DNA of 64,000 nucleotides, from contig OX439004.1 of NCBI GenBank assembly GCA_949316495.1, positions 8,368,605 through 8,432,604 on the forward strand, written 5' to 3'. The notes under the pieces were generated by a model. The model saw nothing but the letters and a program-made list of their open reading frames with translations. It made no database searches and was not told where the DNA came from. Numbering within the stretch: the first letter of the stretch is position 1; every line of letters starts with the position of its first letter. Of the stretch, positions 29,801 to 38,986 are shown in pieces. A program made the translations under genes and the position numbers. Source of the stretch: Amphiduros pacificus (taxonomy: Eukaryota; Annelida; Polychaeta; Phyllodocida; Hesionidae).

Positions 29801-32800
29801 TCAACATACCACTACTGGTGAGTCTCATACCCAGATCACCATACCTCTACTGGTGAGTCTCATACCCAGATCAACATACCACTACTGGTGAGTCTCATAC
29901 CCAGATCAACATACCTCTACTGGTGAGTCTCATACCCAGATCAACATACCTCTACTGGTGAGTCAAATACCCAGATCAACATACCTCTACTGGTGAGTCT
30001 CATACCCAGATCAACATACCACTACTGGTGAGTCTCATACCCAGATCAACATACCTCTACTGGTGAGTCTCATACCCAGATCACCATACCGCTACTGGTG
30101 GGTCTAATACCCAGATCACCATACCTCTACTGATGAGTCTAATACCCAGATCAACATACCTCTACTGGTGAGTCACCATACCTCTACTGGTGAGTCTCAT
30201 ACCCAGATCAGCATACCACTACTGTTGAGTCTCATACCCAGATCAACATACCTCTACTGGTAAGTCTTATACTTATGGGTAGGTGACTATAATGGCATGG
30301 CATTTTACAAACATGAACAACTAAAAAATTGAAACATTGACCATGCTCATGAAAATATATTTGAACAAACTGAAATATGTTAAAGTGTTCTCTTCCTCTT
30401 AATAATTTCACCTCAAAGTTTCAATAAAATCTCCCAGTCCAATTTGTGACACAGATTTTTGTTCAAGTGAATTTGTGATATTGATCTGTGACCTTATGAG
30501 ACAATGTCACAGAGCGGGTCGATGGATTGATAAATCTGCATGATGAGATGGCAGAGAATTTTCAAATAAATCACAGATTTGCGAAGATTGTCGATGATTA
30601 ACAATATGTGTGTTGCTGGATTTATGTATAAATACCTATCCTTGCATAATATGTGTGCTATATTAAAAATAATTGATAAATGTATCAAGGAGTATTTATA
30701 TAGCGCATGTATCAAGCACTGGATTGATATATCGCATGTATCAAGCTGTATTTATATAGTGTATATATTTTATTTAGATCTCAGTTTTTTAAATTTACTC
30801 TTTTGAATAACAATAAGTGTAAGTAAAACGTCGGTGTAGCAGTATTTACTTCATCTTTTCAGGAAGCTCGTCCACGGCTTGGCGGTCTCAACTTTGGCGT
30901 GTGCCTGCCAGATTCCTGTGATCCTGAGGACGTGGAAGGCTATATGAATATGTGTGAATACAATGAGTCAAGATAGAAGTGTACCTTTCCATATGTCCTC
31001 TTCAAAACTTTATATTCCCTTTCTTCTAAGATTATCCTTTAAAAGTTTTTTCTCATTTTCCCTATTTAACCTATTTAGTTGAAATTGAATATAAAGCTAC
31101 ACTCACTGATTGAAATATATATTTTATTGAGCATACATAAGAAGTCATTATTATACTTTTTGAAATTCTTTGTTTCATTATTTCAGTGCTGTCAGTGGTG
31201 AATAATTTCTTGATTCCTGATAATGGGACAGATTTGACCATGCTGAGGGTGGATTGTACGGGCCACCGCCCGCTCACACAGGAAGCCATTGCCACCCTGT
31301 GAGTGCTACACATTCCTCGTAGGCTCTGAGTGCCCACGAGACACGAGTGGCTTGGCCAACTTCATAGATCAAACTATATCAATCCTACTCTCCACATTAC
31401 AGTTATCTTCATATCAAGAAAATTAATTTTCTCTGATGATTATTGTGTCTGATTTGAATTGTGAAATTGGGGGCGCAAAAGTTTCTGGGCACCAAAAGTC
31501 TATCCAACATGGCTGCACAGCAACTATTCTCCATAGCAGATCCAGGATTGATACCTGGTTCTGCAAGTATAGACCAGGATTGATACCTGGCTCTGCAAAT
31601 ATAGACCAGGATTGACAGTTAAGGAGGCCACACATAGTACAAGCTTCTTTTCAGCAGTCAATAAGCTGGAAAGTTAGAGCGCAACAATTAACGAGTTAAG
31701 ATATATATTGTCCCGAACAAATCGATATGTCAATAATATACTTCTCCCACCAGTTATTATCAATATACCCCCCCCATATTCACGTGCCAAAAGATTTATA
31801 AATTAGTGATCCAATTCCATAATAAACACATCAATGGAATCATAAATGACGCATATTTCATGGATTTTCTCATCGATATGCAAAAATACTAGAAAGTTGT
31901 ATGCAAGATTGATCAATAAATAAGGAACCAAAAACAAAACAAATAAATTTACAAAATTGTCAAATTTGAAATACATTTGTTTCAATCATGATTGTTCACG
32001 TGAAATGGCATCTTCGTTTCAGGATTGTCTTTGGAATTTTGTTTGCCTTTTCCTGCGCGGGGACAACATATGATTATATCAAAAGACACCGGAAATCAGG
32101 AGGCAAGGGGACGACGGGAAGACTAACTGCAGAAGAGAACGCTGCGCATGAGTATGACGTCATAGAGTTAACCACGATGTCTTTGGAAAACGACATGATA
32201 TCTGACAAAGGACGCCCCGATGGCAGCCTGTCAAACGTATCTCATGTTCAAATAGTTTCTAATTCCCAAGAGTCTACTGTCCCTGAAGAGAAAACCTCCA
32301 AAAAAATTGCTAGTAGGGACAAATATTTAATTATTACTTAACGTCAGCTTCATGTAAGTTACAACCATGCAATTTTAAGCCTCAAAACACGTTCAATATT
32401 AATTGTGTTTTCTTAATAGGTGGACTTGGACAAATTCTGCTTTGTTTCTCGTGGATAACAAATGGTGAAAAACTACTAAATCCGACAATAGCAAATGAGG
32501 AATTGTATGCTATTAATGGTATAGGAGTAATGACGATGGGATGGATTACAATCGGGCATTTTTACTCCACTGTCAAGTTCGGTAGGTTGTCTCAAAGATT
32601 ATGATAAGTAACCTAAATTCTCACTGCTTGAGTTGCAACATTATTGATCCACCAGGCGTCTCTTGTGTCATGTACAATGCATGGTGGGATAGGTTTCTGG
32701 ACACGAGAGTTGATATAATGACTACCATTCTATATGCAGTGAAAGACATTAATATTTTAGCAACAAAAACACTGATTGAAATGGAAAACATGTCACTCAC

Positions 32801-35800
32801 CATTTTTTTTACTACCATTAGCCCATCTTAGATATCTACAAAGGTCGCCCATGCATGACAGATTTTAACACACCAGGTGGCAGCATTGCCTACTTGAGCA
32901 GATGCTGCTTAATGACTGTGATATACCTAACCGAAGCAAACCCAATCAAATTATTTTGTTGACAGGCACCCTTTTATTTTTTTAACGGGCCAGCCAAAAT
33001 CTATGAGCAATTTCTTTATTATTTGAATGTACATGTATCTTCTACGGTAGAATAAAGACAAAACATAAATCTATTTCCCATTTAAAATTGAGTTATAATA
33101 GATGTCTTCTCTTGCAGAAAATTGGTTTGCTTCCATAAGGCTTACTAAGGAAGTCTTTTTCCAACCATTTATTAATGGAACATTCCCATTAGATGCTTGG
33201 TTCATGCTGTGGTGAGTAAGCCATTTAACCCAAATAAAGCAATCAGACAATGTCTTAATTTGAACAAAAACAAATTCATCTCAGAATCCATAACAATCAT
33301 TTCAATTGTAATCTCAACCATAATATTATTCCAATTGAGAAAAAACATGTTTTATTTTAATTGTAGCGGATTTGTTGTGGCATATTTTGCAATGAAAAAG
33401 CTAACCATTCGCAATGGTAAACTTAACTGGATATTCTACATCGCCCAGAGATACTGGAGGTAATTGAATTGATATTGTTCTCTAACATTTCCAAATTAGA
33501 AATATAAGTTATTCTAAATATCTTTTTCAAATGATGACATAACTAAGAATACAACGCATATCCATGAACACTATAAACAATTTAAAAAGTTGATCACATA
33601 AGTATTGTTGAATTGTTGAAATATTGTCCTTTGATCTTGTGATTTCACTGAAGAAATATAGTGATAAAATATATTCTTTGATCCTGCGATTTGACATTTA
33701 ACAATAAGAAATACCCTTTGATTAGATTGAAGAAATGTCACACTAAATATATCCTTTGATCTTGTGACTTGACTGAAGAAATATAGGACTAAAAATATTA
33801 TTGATCTTGTGATTTGACTGATGCTTAAGAAATATATCCTTTGATCTTATGATTGAATTTAAGTAATATAACAAGATATAATTCTTGCATGTATGTTGGT
33901 GAAGGTCTCCTGGTTGACACATTGTGAGAATGGTTGGAATATGATTTCAGAATGACTCCTCTAGTTATGTTGTGTGTTTTGTTCTGGACGACACTTTGGG
34001 CCTATATTCCTGGAGGACCCCTATCTCTGCCCAACCCTTCCACTAACCCACGCTGTGAGCAGTACTGGTGGGCTAACCTGCTCTACATCAACAACTTTGT
34101 GCCAAAGTTTAAAAGTGTCCTGGATGAATTACCAGTGGGTGTTATTTTATGTTTTATGTTTTGGTTATTTGATGTGGCCATGTGTTAATTGTTCATATCC
34201 TATGGAGTAGAGTGAGTCAAAGACATGTGCCGTATGGGACAGAGATCATAGCAATCCGTTCACCGTATGGTCTGTTTCTCATATACAACATTTCATGTCA
34301 CATTAAGGATACAACATAGTTAGATCACTGATAAAGACAATTTTCACTGCTCAAGTGGGCCATGCTGCCACCTGGTGTGTTAGGATCTGCCACGCATGGG
34401 GGAACTTTGTTGACATGCAAGCTTGGTTTACTGCATGTACAAATGCTGATTGACATGTCATTATATCTAAGTTTATTTCACACATAGTTGTCTTTCTGTT
34501 ATACTCAACATCTCAAAATTGATTTTTGTTTTTGTATGTTTATTTGTTGTCATGGATAGCCATCATATCAGCTGTCATGTCTCTAAACATATCCCAGCAT
34601 GGAATTATAAATGACACAGGAGACACCTGGTGGATCATACATGTTGAAACTCAAGCAATGAAAATTACTTTGTAAACCAATATATCCCAATACACCATCG
34701 TAGAGAGTGGTATAATAATTAGGTGGCCTCGTTTGTTTGTTCAGTGATGTATGTACATTTTTACAGTGGATAATTCATATATATTTCATACATTCTGTGA
34801 TAATTATGAAAAACATAGAGGCATTAATAACCGTACGTTTGAAATGTTGTTAGCACCAAGTATACTGTTCTTATATATTTTAAGCTGGTTTTTTTTTGTT
34901 ATCCGAACTGGACTTCCTGCAGACAAACATTACCTTCCCTGTAATCATTTGGACATTGTCCATTCACAGGGCTACAGGTCTATATAAGCAAACTTTCCTC
35001 TGGCGCTCAGCAATTTGTTAGTGAGCGAATAACAATGCAAAAATCTAGTTGACAAATATATTTTCCTGGGGTTGACTTAATTTGCATGAAAACAACACAA
35101 CTTATTTGGACTGAAATTCAAATCTTAATTCTTACAAATGGCACTTTAATGGGACAAAGTCTCCTATTTACTGACAGTTCATTGTGTATATAAATATGAT
35201 GAGTAATGTTTCTGATATGGTGTGATCATTTGCAGTGTTTTGAGTGGGGTTGGTATGTTGCTGACATCATGCAGTTTTTCATCATCAGTCCTTTGTTCCT
35301 TTATCTACTCTACAGGTAATATATCTGTGCCTACTCCCAGTCAAAGCTCTCACCTTTATATAGATGTTATTATATAGATATTAAAATCACACTGGCAACT
35401 GCTGAATAAAGGTCATACAAATTGTTATTATATTATGACCATGATACATCCATCACCTGATTATCGTCTTATGTTGCTGTCCATGAATCATTGAATTATT
35501 GTTATTTTTATCAGATTAGATATGTTCCATGTTCATCACATAATCGTATAAATATGTATATCATGACAACAAGTCCAGGTGATGATCGTGGTAAAAGGTC
35601 ACACTGACCTTCAGGCGATAGATAGCTGAACAAAAGCTGAGGATCCAGGGCGAGGGACAAGTGGACATTGGGACACATTGTGGACATTGGGACACTTTGT
35701 GGACATTGGGACACTTTGTGGACATTGGGACACATCGTGGACATTGGGACACATTGTGGACATTGAGACACTTTGTGGACATTGGGACACAGTGTGGACA

Positions 35801-38800
35801 TTGGGACACATTGTGGACATTGGGACACTTTGTGGACATTGGGACACATTGTGGACATTGGGACACATTGTGGACATTTGTTTTTTTCATTATGGAAACC
35901 ATGGAAATGAAAATTGAAAAGAGCAGTGGAAGGGTCATTCTAGTTGCATGCACCAACTACTGATTTACATTATCATAATGATCACTATTACGACAAATAT
36001 TGTCATATACTACATCAGCCGTTTGTCAACACTGCTAGATAAATGAAGATGGGTCATGCACAGACCTGGTTGAAATTAATCAAATAGTCAAGTGACTGGT
36101 AGCCAACCAAAATATACTTTGTTTTGTCATATTATCTGATAAGCAAAAGACATAATGCAAGATATATATTAGCATTAACCAAAAATAGTTAAATATGATT
36201 TCATTTTCAATTGAATCAAAGGCCAAATAGGCCAATATAGCTCTCACTTGAACTTATGTGTCATATATTGATTTATATCACTATCTTGGAAGACGCCTGG
36301 TACAATAGGGACCGTGCTGTATTGGAGTATTGGAGACAATGGTGGTGATTCATGGTTATATGATAATAGTGACACACCAATGTCATGATATAGGATAGGT
36401 CAAACATTAATGCAGATGACTAAAATATAAACAAAACAATGTTCTCCAGAGCCCGAGGGATTATATTTTAACAAAACCTATATACTTTTGTACCTTTACA
36501 CCTTGGCGTGCGGGGTTTACTGTGATAGATATTGACTAACAGCCCACGAGGTTGATCTTCCATAAATAATTTTATTCATCTTACCGCCCAAAATTAGCAT
36601 TCCTGAACAAAATACTTGATTTGTCTTCACACCATTTCTTATTATTATCTCTTTATTTCAAACATGTTCAGTGTCAAGCCCTTGTGTACAGCCATTGTTG
36701 TTTTTGAATTGATAAATGATAGCATTGTGGAACATGACGGTTATGACGTTCACGTACTTTTTGCAGGTGGTGGAAGTTGGGAGTGTTGGTTACACTTTCT
36801 ACCATTGTTGCCAGCATCATTGCCACTGGAATCACAGCAAGAAATAATAATGTGCAATTTGCTTTCATATCGTGAGTTTCATCATGTAAATTAATGTCTA
36901 ATTTTCAGGAGAAAAATTATTAAATTTCCTTAATTCAAAAATAAGAAGAGACCATTGTAATACTTTTTTTATTTACAAGCATAATATTTGAATATATAAA
37001 GAAGTGGTAATACTGCCCTCAAAAGTGTTGTATTAATGTACAAATGGGCGATTTGCCATCTCTAAGCAGGATTACCATTTTAACTTTTTCGTCACTGAAG
37101 TTGCCCTGAGATTTCTCCCCCTTCAATATTTCTTTACATTACATTAAATAGAACGCTTGCTTTCTAGCATTCAGTACATTAATTTTAGACACGGTTATAC
37201 TGAATATGGTCTTTGTTTGGCAGCCGACCCTTACCGGATGGAGTGTGGATCTACACCAGACCCTGCTTCCGGATTTCCTCTTATCTCATAGGAATTCTTA
37301 CAGGCTACTTGTTCTACAGGGTCAGAGGGAAATTTCACATGCATTGGGTAATTTTGTGCATTCCTTCTAATAAAGTAACCTTTTAAATGAATTCTAACAA
37401 AATATATTCATTTACCATAAGAGCCATTTACAACAACTTGAACGTATAATCTATAATATACTAATATAGTTATTCCGTTTGAAACGACCTCCTCACTTCT
37501 CTCCCAGGGCCGATGTAATGGCAACCAAAAATAAGTAATGTGATTTTAAAAATAAATAGCATAATATAAAGGTGATAAAAAATATACAGCGCTTCATTTG
37601 ACACTAATAACCTAAAGAGGATATTATGGAAATATTGGTTTCAGTTGTTGTGTTTGTTTGGATGGTGCGTGGCCCTCACTCTCAATGGATGTGTGGTGTT
37701 TGGCCTCATTGGTTACTTCACAGATTTGGAACCGATGGACCTTGACGTCAGCGCCCTCTATATTGCTCTCAGTAGACCAGCGTTCGCTCTGTCTGTCGCC
37801 TGGATCACATTCGCCTGCGTCACCGGATATGGAGGTAAAACAAATTCAAAAAACTTCTTAACAAATCTTGCAACATATCTTGCAACAAATCTTTAATAGG
37901 TAGTCACTCAGATATCAACAGAGAAACACAAATCCTAGTTCCATGAAAGGAGAAATAATTCATCATGGAAGTACAAGAGGGTAACACTTTCAATTTTGTA
38001 CTTGAGGCATCAACTCTATTCTCTGAGGGGGAAATTTTGAAAAAGCTTTTTTTTAAATTCTAACTCTCCCAGTTTTGGTACATAAGGATTTGAAATAAGC
38101 CATATATAAGAATCACTTCTTGTCGTAGATGTTGACGTTATATGTTTATTTTGATATGATTTGACCCAGGTCCAATAGCAAGCTTCCTGTCATGGCGCCC
38201 CTGGTCAGTGATGGGGCGTCTCAACTTAACCGTCTACCTGACTGGGGTGATGGTCATGATGGCTGTCCACCAGAGCGCCCAGAGACCTATATATAATATC
38301 ACCATCAACATGGTCAGTATTGCTGTGCTTTACCTTGTTTGTATATGACCAATATGTTATTCACACCTTGCTTGAGAACATCACTAGTTATGAACCATCT
38401 GTGGCTTGCGAAATGTGGTAACATATAGAGAAATGAATCATCAGAAATCATACGATAACTTTTTTCAATCTTCTCACCTTCTTCAGTAAACAAAGGCCAA
38501 TGGCCTCAGAGCGAAGCTGATCATTGCTTTTTGTAATAATAATGAACATTTTCTAAAAATGCATGCAAATTATTTTATTCAAATCCTTTCACAGAGGATA
38601 CTTGAACACATGGCAGATTTTTGCATTTTATAAAAAAGACTAGTTTTATCTTGGACAATCATATTTGGATTAAGGTTTTATTTATTATTTTTCAGGCATA
38701 CTACTTTTTAGGACATATGGCAATAACATATGTTGTGTCATTTTTTGTGACTTTGCTCATAGAATCCCCAGTCATCCGGCTTGAGAAACTCATCTTTTAT

Positions 38801-38851
38801 AAACATGGCAAGAAGGCGGATACGGTGGAATTTACTGATACCAAAATGTAA
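17545..38851 (+). CDS. NRF-6-like (nose resistant to fluoxetine) membrane acyltransferase, 15 exons
   Basis: Exons: 17545-17848, 18697-18851, 30863-30953, 31187-31298, 32023-32312, 32420-32581, 33118-33211, 33367-33459, 33951-34134, 35236-35315, 36767-36871, 37224-37347, 37645-37834, 38170-38312 and 38696-38851. They total 2283 bases, so 760 residues plus stop, and every junction keeps frame. Residues 1-20 form a signal peptide. About 81-215 is a Cys-rich NRF domain ([12 protein letters not shown], then [14 protein letters not shown]). About 220 onward is TM1 and a long Lys/Ser-rich loop, then the acyltransferase-3 domain ([37 protein letters not shown]). Worm NRF-6 relatives act in lipid and drug uptake across epithelia; the substrate here is unknown. 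The usual Arg of the R-x10-H motif is Gly353. Intron 2 is about 12 kb because of the 35-bp array. Family is certain; donors of exons 3 and 5 are the weakest calls. Confidence 0.92.
18697..18851 (+). CDS. NRF-6-like exon 2: NRF core, ends in the first copy of the 35-bp unit
   Basis: Acceptor tatcttttag. Encodes [20 protein letters not shown], then GSYGEC and [13 protein letters not shown]. The last 18 bases (INIPLL) followed by gtgagt are the ancestral copy of the 35-bp tandem unit. Out phase 0. Confidence 0.9.
18826..30275 (+). repeat. 11.4-kb array of a 35-bp unit that carries a 5' splice site
   Basis: The period is 35 (cagatca starts at 18971 and 19006), giving roughly 325 copies plus a few shortened ones. 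Each unit reads ATCAACATACCTCTACTG followed by gtgagtctaatacccag. The first copy overlaps the end of exon 2 and its real donor. Most units keep CTG|GTGAGT; a subset reads ctgctgctgag and lacks the GT. The last copy ends ctggtaagtc near 30257-30266. Higher-order periods of 770 bases (22 units) and 280 bases (8 units) are visible. It fills nearly all of intron 2 and dwarfs every other intron of the gene. Confidence 0.97.
30276..30862 (+). other. Unique remainder of NRF-6-like intron 2
   Basis: AT-rich, ending in the acceptor tcatcttttcag. No other feature was seen. Confidence 0.6.
30863..30953 (+). CDS. NRF-6-like exon 3: CxPDSC motif
   Basis: Encodes [20 protein letters not shown], then [10 protein letters not shown], the hallmark end of the NRF domain. 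The donor tgtgaatac is weak (GTGAAT). It is chosen because it joins in frame to exon 4, and the frame otherwise stops at a TAG shortly after. Confidence 0.75.
31187..31298 (+). CDS. NRF-6-like exon 4
   Basis: Acceptor cattatttcag, donor gtgagt. Encodes [10 protein letters not shown], then [19 protein letters not shown], leading into TM1. Confidence 0.85.
31299..32022 (+). other. NRF-6-like intron 4 with a small tandem repeat
   Basis: Contains a 32-base unit (accaggattgatacctgg and flank) repeated about 2.5 times at 31532-31618. Nothing else was recognised. Confidence 0.7.
32023..32312 (+). CDS. NRF-6-like exon 5: TM1 and cytosolic or luminal loop
   Basis: Acceptor cttcgtttcag. TM1 is [20 protein letters not shown], then a charged loop of about 80 residues rich in Ser, Glu and Lys. 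The donor is inferred at A|GTAGGG because it gives the Ser codon that leads into exon 6 in frame. Unspliced reading would stop at TAA 32339-32341. Confidence 0.75.
32420..32581 (+). CDS. NRF-6-like exon 6: start of acyltransferase domain
   Basis: Encodes [20 protein letters not shown], then [19 protein letters not shown]. His364 of the family GH motif is present. The residue 11 positions before it, normally Arg, is Gly353 (GGA). Donor gtaggt. Confidence 0.9.
32612..32935 (+). repeat. Dispersed repeat B, copy 1 (intron 6)
   Basis: Two blocks, one around tgatccaccaggcgtctc (32644) and one around aacacaccaggtggcagca (32867), recur in the opposite orientation and the same order in intron 9. Probably a non-autonomous mobile element, class unknown. 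No coding capacity. Confidence 0.7.
33118..33211 (+). CDS. NRF-6-like exon 7
   Basis: Acceptor tcttctcttgcag, donor gtgagt. Encodes [20 protein letters not shown], then [11 protein letters not shown], equivalent to the usual SVDxFFxLSG segment. Confidence 0.88.
33367..33459 (+). CDS. NRF-6-like exon 8
   Basis: Encodes [13 protein letters not shown], then [12 protein letters not shown]. The segment normally reading LSGF is LCGF. The donor is gtaatt. Confidence 0.88.
33625..33865. repeat. Degenerate tandem repeat in intron 8
   Basis: About five diverged copies of a unit built on tttgatcttgtgatttgac plus gaagaaatata. Spacing varies from about 45 to 65 bases. Confidence 0.65.
33951..34134 (+). 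CDS. NRF-6-like exon 9
   Basis: Encodes [20 protein letters not shown], then [20 protein letters not shown] and [10 protein letters not shown]. The donor is placed at GTGGGT after LDELP, which joins in frame to CFEWGW. Confidence 0.85.
34325..34678 (-). repeat. Dispersed repeat B, copy 2, inverted (intron 9)
   Basis: The reverse complement matches copy 1 in both blocks (tgatccaccaggtgtctcc and aacacaccaggtggcagca), with intervening spacing similar to that copy. The two copies flank exons 7-9 head to head. Confidence 0.7.
35236..35315 (+). CDS. NRF-6-like exon 10: CxxWxWYxxxxMQF motif
   Basis: Acceptor catttgcag. Encodes [20 protein letters not shown], then FLYLLY, one of the strongest family signatures. 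Donor gtaata. Confidence 0.93.
35661..35880. repeat. 19-bp minisatellite in intron 10, about 11 copies
   Basis: Unit gggacacattgtggacatt with an attg/cttt alternation. Period 19, so open frames run through it in several frames. Intron 10 otherwise shows nothing recognised. Confidence 0.95.
36767..36871 (+). CDS. NRF-6-like exon 11
   Basis: Acceptor ctttttgcag, donor gtgagt. Encodes [20 protein letters not shown], then [16 protein letters not shown], a transmembrane helix and loop. Confidence 0.88.
36968..37014. repeat. Short repeat C, copy 1 (intron 11)
   Basis: About 45 bases including tttgaatatataaagaagtg recur almost unchanged at 39016-39060 after the gene. The origin is unknown. Confidence 0.7.
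37224..37347 (+). CDS. NRF-6-like exon 12
   Basis: Encodes [20 protein letters not shown], then [16 protein letters not shown], matching the family YxKPxxRxxxYxxGxxxGY pattern. Donor gtaatt. Confidence 0.9.
37645..37834 (+). CDS. NRF-6-like exon 13
   Basis: Encodes two membrane helices, [20 protein letters not shown] and later [20 protein letters not shown], ending in [15 protein letters not shown] corresponds to the family R..WalgvaW segment. Confidence 0.9.
38170..38312 (+). CDS. NRF-6-like exon 14
   Basis: Encodes [20 protein letters not shown], then [20 protein letters not shown], the conserved GxxxxFLSWxxxxxxxRLxxxxYL block. Donor gtcagt. Confidence 0.9.
38696..38851 (+). CDS. NRF-6-like exon 15: last helix and C terminus
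   Basis: Encodes [20 protein letters not shown], then [14 protein letters not shown] and a short charged tail ending TDTKM-TAA. ESPxxxLEK is a family signature. Confidence 0.93.
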   Translation, partial: AYYFLGHMAITYVVSFFVTLLIESPVIRLEKLIFYKHGKKADTVEFTDTKM

Positions 38852-38980
38852 CTTAAAAACGAATTTAATATCTAACACTTGTATTGTTCATATTTGTTTT
38901 AAATTAATGTGATAAGTACTTTTAAAATCTGTTTGCATGATAAAAAAATACATTTTTGAACATACATAATAGTATTTACA

Positions 38981-38986
38981 AATAAA
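38981..38986 (+). terminator. Candidate poly(A) signal of the NRF-6-like gene
   Basis: AATAAA 130 bases after the stop codon. A second AATAAA lies at about 39243. Confidence 0.5.

Noticed and set aside
18826-30275. CRISPR-like or satellite/centromere array
   Set aside because: There are no spacers, so it is not CRISPR; the first unit is an exon edge and the array lies inside one intron, so it is not a centromere.
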